From NCBI RefSeq assembly GCF_019710575.1, contig NZ_JAHWFK010000012.1, forward strand, positions 1 to 53,361: DNA of 53,361 bases, read 5' to 3'. The stretch is from Paractinoplanes polyasparticus. GTDB lineage: Bacteria > Actinomycetota > Actinomycetes > Mycobacteriales > Micromonosporaceae. The position numbers and the translations under genes were made by a program. The notes beneath the pieces were generated by a model. The model was not told the origin of the DNA. It made no database searches and saw only the letters and a list, made by a program, of their open reading frames with translations. Of the stretch, positions 8,922-16,591 are shown one piece after another. Numbering within the stretch: position 1 is the first letter of the stretch; each line of letters opens with the position of its first letter.

Positions 8922-9651
8922 TCTTCAATCCCCCGTCGAAGCTTCAAAGGTCGAGCCCTGACCCGGAGTAGATCATTCTGATCGCACCGGGCCGTTACTA
9001 TTCAGGTGCCTTTGCCAGTCATATTCGCGACAGCTCTTTCCAGACCTCACCGACCGAGAGACGGGTGGTAATCGCTCACGGACGGTCTACTTCAAAGTTG
9101 ATCAACGAGGCCTCGCCAACCCGGTGACGGACGATACGGCCGAGCGAAGCGGAGCCGCCCGGAATACACCGGTGAGGGCTAACCCGACCATCTGCCCCGA
9201 AGGGCGCCACGGTCACAAAGCAAAGGCGTTCGGCCATCTCGGTCTCGACTCACCCGCGCGATCGGCGCCGACCCGTACAGACCAGGTTCACCACGGCCTC
9301 GAAGCCGCTGTGCCCACCGAGCTTCCGAACGCGTTTCGCAGATTCTTGTCGACGGCGCATGGGCCGGCCCGAGGCGGCGACCGATCTGCTGCTTGGCCAG
9401 GCTCGTGGCAACCAGGCGAGCTGCCCGGTGGCGGCTGCAGGGCGGTCGCGGCGATGGCCGACCATAACCGCCCGACGGCGCATCTATCGGGATCGAGGCT
9501 TCCAACAGGTAGCCGGCAACCGCCGATGCACGGCGCCGACCGTCAGACCGTGAGCTCGTCGAGGTGGGTGGTCATCTCGGCCGGGGTCAGATGGCCGACC
9601 AGCACATCTACGGAGAGACCACCGACCAGCGCGTGCGTTCGGCGGGCGCTG
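8922..9651. other. Gene-poor stretch with the epimerase leader
   Basis: About 730 bp. The part next to 8921 is the 5' leader of the epimerase gene, with the shared cluster-edge element at 9097-9130. Between 9131 and 9650 all frames give Arg/Pro/Ser-rich translations without domain character. I see no RNA fold or intact gene there. A short minus-strand tail near 9545-9640 (HLTPAEMTTHLDELTV then stop) looks protein-like but has no intact upstream frame. Confidence 0.4.
9097..9130 (-). promoter_or_regulatory. Shared cluster-edge element, copy 2
   Basis: On the minus strand this reads CCGTCACC, eight bases, GAGGCCTCGTTGATCAAC. It matches copy 1 at 341-375 in both blocks with one substitution in the 18-base block and a one-base difference in the spacer. 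It lies about 175 bp upstream of the epimerase ATG and points into the cluster. Confidence 0.55.
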
Positions 9652-10034
9652 ATCACGTCGCCGTCGCTGGAGTTCAGGCAGGCCGAACCCCCGAGCGGGG
9701 TCGCGCGGGCCAACGCCGCGCAGGCTGACCTGGACCTCCAGTATCTCGAGCAGCACGAGGCCCGGCACGCCGCCGCCCGCGCCTGGAAGCGGGAGGCCGA
9801 AGGCGCCGCTGCCGCCCGCGCCTGGAAGCGGGAGGCCGAAGGCGCCGCTGCCGCCAAAGCGGCCGCGGCGGTTCAGGCAGCCGGCGGGCGTACAAGCTCG
9901 AGACACAGGTGGCGGCCGACAAGAAGGCCGCCAAGGAACGCAAGAGCTGGAGAACGCCGGCCCCGTCGCATACACGGCCCGATCTCCTCGTGCTGGAGCT
10001 TCCTCCAGAACAACGGCCACTACTAACTACTTGA
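9652..10034 (+). pseudogene. Frameshifted Ala/Lys/Glu-rich repeat protein relic
   Basis: In one plus frame (codons starting at 9841 modulo 3) the translation includes LEFRQAEPPSGVARANAAQADLD and two copies of RAWKREAEGAAA, then KAAAAVQAAG. The repeat motif continues only after a change of frame near 9885: RAYKLETQVAADKKAAKERKS, ending with TGA at 10032-10034. The recurring pattern RA(W/Y)K-x-E across the shift argues that one gene was broken by an indel. No start codon or ribosome-binding site is clear. The product would be a helical, probably coiled-coil protein. It is not recognisable as a known family, and the last 8 bp overlap the convergent membrane-protein gene. Confidence 0.3.
9772..9849 (+). 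repeat. Perfect 39-bp tandem duplication
   Basis: Two identical 39-base units (9772-9810 and 9811-9849) lie head to tail inside the relic at 9652-10034. Each encodes thirteen residues (AARAWKREAEGAA), so the duplication keeps the reading frame. The identity indicates a recent event. Confidence 0.9.
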
Positions 10035-10365
10035 CTGCCGTCCGAGGCTTCGCGTTCAGGGCGCGACCGGTCAGGGTGAGCAGGAGCAGGCCGACCAGCA
10101 CCAGGGCGGCGACGATGCCGGCCAGGACGTAGGACCCGGCGGCCAGCAGCGCGGCGAAGGCGCCGACAGCCAGCAGTGAACCGAACGCGCCGACCGACAG
10201 GATCGAGCCGATCGACGCCACCGACAGGATCGAGAGCAGCGAGCCCACGGACGCGACTGAGAGGATCGAGCCGTAGGAGCCCACCGACAGGATCGAGTCC
10301 TTCGAGCAGACGCTCAGAATGGAATTGCTGGACCGGTACGACAGAATGTTTGTGATGCGCGTCAT
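10027..10365 (-). CDS. Small membrane protein with a 24-fold Ser/Ala-x-x triplet repeat
   Basis: 112 residues. From S9 to S78 every third residue is Ser or Ala without exception (24 positions). The residues between are mostly Ile-Leu, Val-Gly or Val-Ala, giving units such as SILSVGSYGSILSVASVG. Early repeats are Ser-based and later ones Ala-based, and they grade into a hydrophobic helix (about 79-100, YVLAGIVAALVLVGLLLLT) with a basic tail. A strict three-residue period suggests a solenoid or polyproline-II-like fold with small residues on one face, anchored by one membrane helix. I recall similar uncharacterised repeat proteins in actinobacteria but know no function. The ATG overlaps the upstream small gene's stop as ATGA. 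Confidence 0.7.
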   Translation of the reverse strand: MTRITNILSYRSSNSILSVCSKDSILSVGSYGSILSVASVGSLLSILSVASIGSILSVGAFGSLLAVGAFAALLAAGSYVLAGIVAALVLVGLLLLTLTGRALNAKPRTAVK

Positions 10366-10577
10366 TCACCCATCATGATTCGCGCGGGCGTCCCGTAAAG
10401 CGCCGGAAAAGTCAGCGCGGCGGCCCCGGGATCCTGAAACAGCAGGTCACGAGCCTGAGGTGACGCAATAGCTGACTGCCGAATCAACCAGTTGGTGGAT
10501 GCGGATTCCACCGGCTCTCGGCATTCCGGCGGCGCGGCGGCCCGGCCCACGGCGTGCCGGTGCCGTCCGATAACCAT
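10362..10577 (-). CDS. Small hypothetical protein coupled to the triplet-repeat gene
   Basis: A 71-residue frame starts at ATG 10577 and ends with a TGA that overlaps the repeat protein's ATG (ATGA). The C-terminal half (TNWLIRQSAIASPQARDLLFQDPGAAALTFPALYGTP) looks like a folded helical segment, while the N-terminus is basic. The sequence before the ATG has only a weak GAAGA, too close to the start. A longer frame reaches 10799 but would run antisense into the divergent GT-C-like gene. The main support is the 4-nt overlap with the next gene. No family is recognised. Confidence 0.4.
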   Translation of the reverse strand: MVIGRHRHAVGRAAAPPECREPVESASTNWLIRQSAIASPQARDLLFQDPGAAALTFPALYGTPARIMMGE

Positions 10578-10654
10578 TCTTCGTGTTTCGATTACCCGCG
10601 CTACCACCTTGCGCAAGGCCAAGCTTTCGATGCCGAAATGAGGTCCGTCGGGTC

Positions 10655-12268
10655 GTGAACACACGATTGCAGGCCACGCCTGCTCTCCAGCGGTTGGCAC
10701 GTCCGAGCGGAACCCGTACGAGTAAACGTGAAATTCTTGCCTGGGCGCTGGCCGCTGCGGCTTTTCATGCGGTAATGCTGCTTGTCGTGGGGCAGCCACT
10801 GCTCTCCAACGACAGTTACCAATACTTCAGTGTCGCTTCCAACATCCTGGGCGGACACGGGGTGACGACCGACATCCCGTTCTTCGAAAGCGAGCTGCGG
10901 CACGGGGTGATTCCGGCGCCCGTGACGACGGCCCCGCCCGGCTATCCGATCGCCGTCGCCGCCCTGCAGGCCCTCGCTCTGGGGCCCCGATCGGCGGCCG
11001 TGGTCGTGTCGATCGTTTCCGGCGCCCTGACGGTGGCGACGCTCGGCCTCATCTGCCGGCGCCTGCAGATGGATTCGGTCGTAGCCCGCTATGTCCTGTT
11101 CGCCTTCGCCGCCAATGCCAGCACGCTGACGTACTCGATCAGCGCCCTCTCGGAGTCTTTGTTCACCCTGCTCGTCACCGTCGCGGTATTGGCCGTCCTG
11201 ATCTCGCGCAGAGTTGCCGGCGACCGCACCGCCTACGCCATTGCTGCGTTGGGTGGCACGGCCGCGGGGGTCGCGACATGGGTGCGGTACGCCGGCCTGT
11301 TCGTCCTTGCGGGAATCGTCCTCGCCCTGTTGATCGTCCTGGCCACCGCGCGCACGCGCCGGGCCGTCAACAGTCTGCTGGCGGTGGTTCTCCCGGCCGG
11401 GTTGATCATCGCGCCGCTGATCGCCCGGAACGTCCTTCTCGCGGGCACCTGGCAGGGCGGGAACACAGTGGCCGGCGCGGACGGGGCCGCGCGGACGCTC
11501 CTGAAGACAGCCGCCGGACTGGTTCGATTGGCCGGCGGCGATGGAACGAGCACCGTCGCCGTGGTCGCACAAGTCACCGTCGCGGTATTCGCCGTCGCCG
11601 TCCTGGCGAAACTGCGCAATTGGCCCCGCGATCCTGACTTGAACGTGGCGGCGACGGTTATTGCCGTCTATATCGCGGCGATCGTTGTGGCCGCCCTGAG
11701 ATCGCCGATCGATATCGGCGCCCGCCTGCTGTTTCCGGTGCTGCCGCTGATCGCGCTGACGGGAGGAATGCTGATGGGGCGCATGCCGAAACGGCGCCCC
11801 CGGCCGGCATGGGCAGCCCTTGGCGTCTGCGCCTACCTGGTTGCCGGTTGCACGACCATTGATTTGCCCTACCGTCCGCCCCACGACGGCGTGGACCAGA
11901 AATTGGCCGCACCGTTGGCGGACGGGTCGCGCGTCAGGGATTGGCTGGCCGCCCGAATCGGGCCGGAGGCGCCGGTGATGGCGGCGGACAGCCAGGCCAC
12001 GTCATACGCCCTGCACCGGCCAGTCGTCGGCATGTCCGAGTCTCGATACAGCGCCTTCAGGTGGGACGAGGCAACCATTGCGAACGTGATGAGAAAATAC
12101 CGCTGCCGGTACTTGATCCTGTACCCAGATCTTGACGAGGGCAGCGGAAAAACAGTCCAGTCAGAATCACCCTTCATCGAGTCCCTCCTGGCCGGTCGAT
12201 CCGTGGCCGGATTTCCGGTCGCGACGCGAAGCCGGGAAGTGATCGTCTTCGAGCGCCGCGGGAGTTAG
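10655..12268 (+). CDS. Multi-pass membrane glycosyltransferase-like protein (GT-C/GT39 type)
   Basis: About 537 residues with some 11 hydrophobic segments. The first periplasmic loop contains LSNDSYQYFSVASNILGGHGV and then VTTAPPGYPIAVAALQAL, the layout of polyprenyl-phosphate-sugar-dependent GT-C enzymes (PMT/ArnT/DUF2029-like), where an Asp in loop 1 is catalytic. The C-terminal 130 residues form a soluble domain (DWLAARIGPEAPVMAADSQATSYAL) as in that superfamily. It probably transfers a sugar from a lipid carrier to an extracytoplasmic acceptor. GTG 10655, with GAGG eleven bases upstream, is preferred over the longer frame from 10583. It is divergent from the 71-residue gene and converges with the LytR_C-like gene, with a 4 bp gap. 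Confidence 0.75.
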   Translation: MNTRLQATPALQRLARPSGTRTSKREILAWALAAAAFHAVMLLVVGQPLLSNDSYQYFSVASNILGGHGVTTDIPFFESELRHGVIPAPVTTAPPGYPIAVAALQALALGPRSAAVVVSIVSGALTVATLGLICRRLQMDSVVARYVLFAFAANASTLTYSISALSESLFTLLVTVAVLAVLISRRVAGDRTAYAIAALGGTAAGVATWVRYAGLFVLAGIVLALLIVLATARTRRAVNSLLAVVLPAGLIIAPLIARNVLLAGTWQGGNTVAGADGAARTLLKTAAGLVRLAGGDGTSTVAVVAQVTVAVFAVAVLAKLRNWPRDPDLNVAATVIAVYIAAIVVAALRSPIDIGARLLFPVLPLIALTGGMLMGRMPKRRPRPAWAALGVCAYLVAGCTTIDLPYRPPHDGVDQKLAAPLADGSRVRDWLAARIGPEAPVMAADSQATSYALHRPVVGMSESRYSAFRWDEATIANVMRKYRCRYLILYPDLDEGSGKTVQSESPFIESLLAGRSVAGFPVATRSREVIVFERRGS

Positions 12269-12272
12269 CGCC

Positions 12273-12869
12273 TCAGCATCCCTCCGGCGCCGTGGGCGGG
12301 CCGCCGGCCACCAGGTTCTTGTTGGTCTCGGTGGGGGTGGCGAGGCGGTCGAACGACGGCCCGAGCACCACGTCGACGGTCTTGTCCGTGCGGCGAGGGT
12401 CGAACCGCATCGCAACATCGCCGTGCAGCCCGGCCCGCACCAGCGCCGCCGCGCCGATCGAGGCCGGGCCGTAGCGCACGACGGTCGTACCGGCCGGATC
12501 GGTCGGGCCCTCCAGCACGGTGAAGGTGCGGGCGCGCAGATCGGCCATCGTTGCGGCCAAGCGGGCGGCGGGCACTCCCCCGTCGTGCACCCGCAGTTGC
12601 ACCTCGGCGGGGCTGCTCGGGAGCGCCAGCGAACAGGTGAGCGACGGCGCGGCGGCCACCGGCAGCGGAATCGGCGTCGGCGTGGAGCGCGGCCACGCGA
12701 ACGCCACGCCCGCGGTGGTAGCCACAACGGCGCCGGCCACAGCCACGGCGGCCAATTGGCGGCGGCCGCGCTGACGGCCGCGGGCACGTACGGAGACGGC
12801 CGGCAGCACGCGCAGGTCGTGAACCTCGGCTTCCAGGTCGCGCAGGCGTTCAGGTACGGGTCGGGGCAT
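12273..12869 (-). CDS. Membrane-anchored LytR_C-domain-like protein
   Basis: 198 residues. A short cytoplasmic N-terminus starts with a possible helix (RLRDLEAEVHDLRVL). One membrane segment follows (about 37-58, LAAVAVAGAVVATTAGVAFAW), then a Pro/Thr-rich spacer. The extracytoplasmic part (QLRVHDGGVPAARLAATMADLRARTFTVLEGP, then TTVVRYGPASIGAAALV) has the pattern of the LytR C-terminal domain (LytR_C), which occurs alone or fused to LCP enzymes in actinobacteria. AGGAG lies eight bases before the ATG, and the start overlaps the sigma factor gene by 20 nt. The layout resembles a sigma factor with a membrane partner, but an anti-sigma role is only inferred. Confidence 0.7.
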   Translation of the reverse strand: MPRPVPERLRDLEAEVHDLRVLPAVSVRARGRQRGRRQLAAVAVAGAVVATTAGVAFAWPRSTPTPIPLPVAAAPSLTCSLALPSSPAEVQLRVHDGGVPAARLAATMADLRARTFTVLEGPTDPAGTTVVRYGPASIGAAALVRAGLHGDVAMRFDPRRTDKTVDVVLGPSFDRLATPTETNKNLVAGGPPTAPEGC

Positions 12870-13380
12870 CGCTGATCTCCTGATCGTGGTCGTCGAGCAG
12901 CCGGGCGAGAGCGGTCCGGGCCCTGGACAGCCGCACCTTGACCGTGCCCTCCGGGGCTCCGATGCTCGCGGCGATGTCGTGGACCGGCATGTCCAGCAGG
13001 TAGTGCAAGGCGATGACCTGCCGCTGCGCCTTAGGCAGCTGCTGCAGCGCGGCGACGACGGCAACCCGGTCCGGCGAGGGACCGGCCGTCATCACGTCCG
13101 GCGTCCCCATCCGCGCCCGGGCGGTGAGCCGTCGACGCAGGCTGCGCCACCGGTTGACCAGCAGGCGCCAGGCGACCCGGCGAACCCAGGCCTCCGGTTC
13201 CTCGTACGCGCTGACCCGGCCCCAGTGTTGCCAGGCGCGCGCGAAGGCCTCCTGGGCGACATCTTGCGCCTCGGCCCGATCACCGCACGCGGCGTAGAGA
13301 TAGAGCACCACCCGCCGGATCGTGACCGCGTAGAAGGCGTCGAAGTCGGCGCTGTCATTGGCTTGCACATCAATGAACAC
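12850..13380 (-). CDS. ECF RNA polymerase sigma factor, SigE family
   Basis: 176 residues with sigma region 2 (DFDAFYAVTIRRVVLYLYAACGD, DVAQEAFARAWQHW) and region 4 (LQQLPKAQRQVIALHYLLDMPVHDIAASIGAPEGTVKVRLSRARTAL). Both match the SigE family of actinobacterial ECF factors. It directs RNA polymerase to an unknown set of promoters. The start at GTG 13380 is supported by GAGGG seven bases upstream. It sits 19 bp downstream of a beta-propeller-like gene and overlaps the LytR_C-like gene, so the three are probably co-transcribed. No zinc-binding anti-sigma factor is next to it, so control is most likely through the membrane protein or at transcription. Confidence 0.9.
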   Translation of the reverse strand: MFIDVQANDSADFDAFYAVTIRRVVLYLYAACGDRAEAQDVAQEAFARAWQHWGRVSAYEEPEAWVRRVAWRLLVNRWRSLRRRLTARARMGTPDVMTAGPSPDRVAVVAALQQLPKAQRQVIALHYLLDMPVHDIAASIGAPEGTVKVRLSRARTALARLLDDHDQEISDAPTRT

Positions 13381-13399
13381 ACCGCAGCCCTCGATCCGG

Positions 13400-14404
13400 T
13401 TACACCCGAAGTGAGGAAATCTCGCCGGGCACGCGCCACACCGCGGACGACTCCTCGCCGTCGACCCACACCTCGGCCACGAACAGGCCAGGCCCCACAC
13501 CCAGAATCGAACTCAACTCGGACTCACCGTCCGGGGCCGGGTCCAACTCGAGCCAGCCCACCGGCTCCAGGTCAGCGGTGCACAGCAGTACGCCGTTCGC
13601 CTCGACCTCACCGGCCTGCAACACGATGTAGTCGTCGGAGACGAAGCTCCCGTACATGTCGATGCCACCGTCGTCGAAGTCGAGCTCCGCCCCGCTGAGC
13701 TCGGCGACCGTCCGCAGGCTCGGCCATTCCAGCACCGTCGCCACATCGTCGAAACTGGGGTGCGGCGTCAACAGCAACCGCGAACCCGACGGATCGAACC
13801 CCGAGACAACCACATCTTCCCGCAGCGGCTCGACCACCAGCCGATCCCCCGAAACCCGCACCACGAAGCTGGCGCTGCCGTCCTGCCCCATCCCCGCATC
13901 AAGCACGATCGACCCGTCATGCGGATGCGGCACCGCGAAGATCCCGGCGTCGGCCACACCCAGCACGACGGTGTCCACCATGGCGCCACTGCTCAGGTCA
14001 ACGAGCCGAACGAGATGGTCACCCTCAGAGTCGTACGAGGTGCCCTGATCCTCGACACTCTCGTCCACCGGCGCCGTGACCACCAGCCGCCCGTCCCCCG
14101 TGAACACCGCAGCGTCAGCGGACCCGATGCCAACTTCGAGTGCCCGCCCCTCGAGCTGAACCACCAGCCGGTCGCGGTAGCCGAGCACCACCACCCCCAG
14201 ATCCGGAGTGGCATTCAACAGCCCGGCATCTTCCACAGCCTCGACGTCCCGCCGCCGAACCACCCGCAACTGCCCATCCAGCGCACAGACAGTCCCGCCA
14301 TCCAGCCGATACCGGGCCCCCACCCCCAAACCGACCGGCACCAGCTCATGCCCCGGCCGAAGCCCCTCGACCCGATGAACAAGTTCCGCGGAGATCCTTC
14401 GCAC
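13400..14404 (-). CDS. Predicted beta-propeller-like protein of unknown function
   Basis: About 334 residues built of short strand-turn-strand units rich in Asp, Gly and Val (for example HPHDGSIVLDAGMGQDG, GFDPSGSRLLLTPHPSFDD, YGSFVSDDYIVLQAGEVEANG). The spacing is what a WD40/YVTN-like propeller shows, though I cannot assign blades exactly. There is no signal peptide and no membrane helix, so it is probably cytoplasmic. Several GTG codons (14440, 14422, 14404) could start it; I chose 14404, which keeps the first recognisable segment (RRISAELVHRVEGL). It ends 19 bp before the sigma factor start and may be its upstream operon partner. I know no function. Confidence 0.6.
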   Translation of the reverse strand: MRRISAELVHRVEGLRPGHELVPVGLGVGARYRLDGGTVCALDGQLRVVRRRDVEAVEDAGLLNATPDLGVVVLGYRDRLVVQLEGRALEVGIGSADAAVFTGDGRLVVTAPVDESVEDQGTSYDSEGDHLVRLVDLSSGAMVDTVVLGVADAGIFAVPHPHDGSIVLDAGMGQDGSASFVVRVSGDRLVVEPLREDVVVSGFDPSGSRLLLTPHPSFDDVATVLEWPSLRTVAELSGAELDFDDGGIDMYGSFVSDDYIVLQAGEVEANGVLLCTADLEPVGWLELDPAPDGESELSSILGVGPGLFVAEVWVDGEESSAVWRVPGEISSLRV

Positions 14405-14827
14405 CGCCGCATTCTGCCCCACCCCACCCGCCGCCGGCACACCTGCAGAGGGCTCGACCCCTGGGCAGTAATACGAAATCGCGCTTTCCGCGAACAGAGG
14501 GCCGCCAGAGTAGTCCTGCTGTCGGCCTATTGGACCCCGGTGAGGACGCCTTTCATCCAGCGAGGCGCTCGCCGAACTGCAATCTCACAGCCTGCCGGCA
14601 GCGTGGTTGCCGAACCTTCGCCACCGTAGGACAGTGAGCGTTCACCACCGCTCCGAGTTGGCCGACGAGTTGCCGTAGGAGATGCGGTGGACGACGTCGA
14701 CTTCGTCGTCGTTCAAGCCGCTGACGCTGCCATGGTGACCGAGCGCTATGCGACCGTAGGTGAGCTTCCAGGACGCGGATTAACGCTGAGGGTTTGCCCA
14801 TCATGATTCGGCTGGCATCGTGTCGGC
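14405..14827. other. Intergenic region without a clear gene
   Basis: About 420 bp between divergent genes. A plus-strand frame near 14690-14815 reads VDDVDFVVVQAADAAMVTERYATVGELPGRG and ends in TGA. It looks protein-like but has no convincing start or ribosome-binding site, so it may be a gene remnant. No RNA fold or repeat was seen. Confidence 0.4.
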
Positions 14828-15310
14828 ATGAGCGAGCGTCTGTACGACCGAACCAGCCGAACGATCGCCGTGAGCGACATCCGGCCCGACGTCCTGGCCA
14901 CGATCGAAGCCCACACCGCCGAGCGGCTGTTGGAACCCGTGGCGGAGACGGCCGTCGCGTGCGTGGCGACGCACTCGGTGAGCTCGCGCAAGCCAAGCTT
15001 CCTCGCCCGCTTCGGCGGCCGGAAGTCCGAGGCTGAGCACCACACCTTCGCCGTACTGACGCCGACGACCTTGATCGCGGCGACCACAGGCGAGCAACGC
15101 GGTACCACCGTGCTGTCGACCCGGCTGGCCGACGTAGACCTCATCGAACAGACCGACCCGGCGTACGCCATCGACTCCAGCATTCATGTACGGGCGCGCT
15201 GGAGTGGATCGGACGCCTCGTCGTACGTGATCGCCTTGGGCGATGACCCGGCGGGGCAGGCATTCCACGCCGCTCTGCGCACGGCCGTCGCCGCCGTCAA
15301 GCGCTCCTGA
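14828..15310 (+). CDS. Conserved-looking hypothetical protein
   Basis: 160 residues, soluble, with no signal peptide. The middle (SFLARFGGRKSEAEHHTFAVLTPTTLIAATTGEQRGTTVLSTRLADVDLIEQ) alternates strands and turns like a PH-like or photosystem-type small beta domain, and the C-terminus is helical (DPAGQAFHAALRTAVAAV). Codon use is normal for the genome, so it is a real gene. The ATG at 14828 has no strong Shine-Dalgarno. It is followed after 69 bp by the C45-type hydrolase on the same strand. I cannot name its family; a PH-domain-like fold is a guess from the pattern. Confidence 0.65.
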   Translation: MSERLYDRTSRTIAVSDIRPDVLATIEAHTAERLLEPVAETAVACVATHSVSSRKPSFLARFGGRKSEAEHHTFAVLTPTTLIAATTGEQRGTTVLSTRLADVDLIEQTDPAYAIDSSIHVRARWSGSDASSYVIALGDDPAGQAFHAALRTAVAAVKRS

Positions 15311-15379
15311 CCAGTCACGAGTCGCCTGATTGGCTAGGTTGCTCTCACCTCATCCGATCCTCGTAGGGGAGTGGCAGTC

Positions 15380-16324
15380 GTGCGGCAACAGCGCAAAACC
15401 TTCCAGGCGATCGAGGTCGGCGACGGCGGCGACGGGCGGTGGGCCGCCCATGCCCGTGGCCTGTGGCAGGAGATGGAGGGCCTGCTGACCGAGGAGGGCC
15501 GGACTCCGGAGGGCGCGGATCGTGTTCGGGCGCTGTTCCGTACGCACATGCCGGAACTGGTCCCGGTTCTGGACCGCCTGGCCGGTCAACTCGACCGGCC
15601 CGAGGCGGAAGCCTTCCTCAGCCACGCGGCACTGCGGCCGTTCTCGCAGGGCTGCACCCAGATCGGCAGGAACGGCACTCTGCTGCGCAACTACGACCTA
15701 CGGCCCGACCAGTGCGAAGGGACCATCGTCTCCTCCTGCTTCCTGCGCCCCGTGATCGGGATGCAGGACATGCTGTGGGGGTTGCTGGACGGGATGAACG
15801 ACGCCGGTCTCGCGGTCTCGCTCACCTGGGGCGGACGTTCCGTCTACGGACGCGGCTTCGCCATTCTCATCCTCGTGCGCTACCTGCTGGAGACGTGCGA
15901 CACCGTCGACGAGGCGGTCGACAGGCTGCGGTTCCTACCCGTCGCTGTCCCCCAGAACCTCACCCTTGTCGATCCCAAAAAGGCGATGACGGTGTTCGTG
16001 GGGCCGGACATCTCGCCGACGGTGGCACCGGACGCCTGCGCCGCCAATCACCAGCACCTGCCGGTGACCGACGAGCAGGAACGGGCCATGCGGACGCAGG
16101 AGCGGCTGCGAGCCATCCGCGCCGCGGGCACGGATGTGGCGGCGATGCTGAAGCCGCCGCTTTATCGATCCGTCGACGAACAGGGGTCGAGGACGCTCTA
16201 CACAGCCCGCTACCAGCCCATCGAGGGCCGTGTGACGTACTACTGGCCCAGCGAGTCCTGGCCACAGTCCTTCGGTGACTTCGCGCCTGGATCCCGCACT
16301 GTGACTTTGGGCCGGGCCGGCTGA
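15380..16324 (+). CDS. C45-type peptidase/acyltransferase-like Ntn hydrolase
   Basis: 314 residues. A helical N-terminal part of about 90 residues precedes GCTQIGRNGTLLRNYDL, in which Cys92 is the likely N-terminal nucleophile after self-cleavage. GMNDAGLAVSLTWGGR and LVRYLLETCDTVDEAVDRL follow, as in the C45 family (acyl-CoA:6-aminopenicillanate acyltransferase and related choloylglycine-hydrolase-like amidases). It should cleave or form an amide bond on a small substrate in the cytoplasm, as there is no signal peptide. GTG 15380 is preferred over 15371 because TAGGGGA then has normal spacing. No biosynthetic genes surround it, so the substrate is unknown. Confidence 0.75.
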   Translation: MRQQRKTFQAIEVGDGGDGRWAAHARGLWQEMEGLLTEEGRTPEGADRVRALFRTHMPELVPVLDRLAGQLDRPEAEAFLSHAALRPFSQGCTQIGRNGTLLRNYDLRPDQCEGTIVSSCFLRPVIGMQDMLWGLLDGMNDAGLAVSLTWGGRSVYGRGFAILILVRYLLETCDTVDEAVDRLRFLPVAVPQNLTLVDPKKAMTVFVGPDISPTVAPDACAANHQHLPVTDEQERAMRTQERLRAIRAAGTDVAAMLKPPLYRSVDEQGSRTLYTARYQPIEGRVTYYWPSESWPQSFGDFAPGSRTVTLGRAG

Positions 16325-16515
16325 GAGGCTTTCCGCCCGCGACATCTGGGGCGACCTCAGCCTGCTCACTCTGGCCAGAGCCAGATTTGCCCTGGAAGAC
16401 GGCAGACATTCCTGCGACGCGCGGGCTTGCTGACATTCCACCGATTGTTGAACGACTCCACCGCCATTGAGCTGGGGTTTGTTCACCCGACGCAACAGAC
16501 CGCACCGTGGGGTTT

Positions 16516-16534
16516 CAGGGGGCTCGGCCCCCTG
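16516..16534. terminator. Hairpin between the C45 gene and ssrA
   Basis: An 8-bp perfect stem (CAGGGGGC / GCCCCCTG) with a 3-base loop. It lies 58 bp downstream of the tmRNA 3' end on the minus strand and 190 bp past the C45 stop on the plus strand. There is no U tract, as is common in actinobacteria. The rest of 16325-16591 shows no gene. Confidence 0.5.
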
Positions 16535-16591
16535 AGCAGATATGACGAGGCGACCTGGTTCGCGCTGTCCGCGAACACAGGCCGCCTCGAC

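Noticed and set aside
9000..16591. Genomic island integrated at the ssrA 3' end
   Set aside because: The accessory region abuts ssrA, a common integration site, but no integrase and no second copy of the ssrA 3' end was seen in the window.
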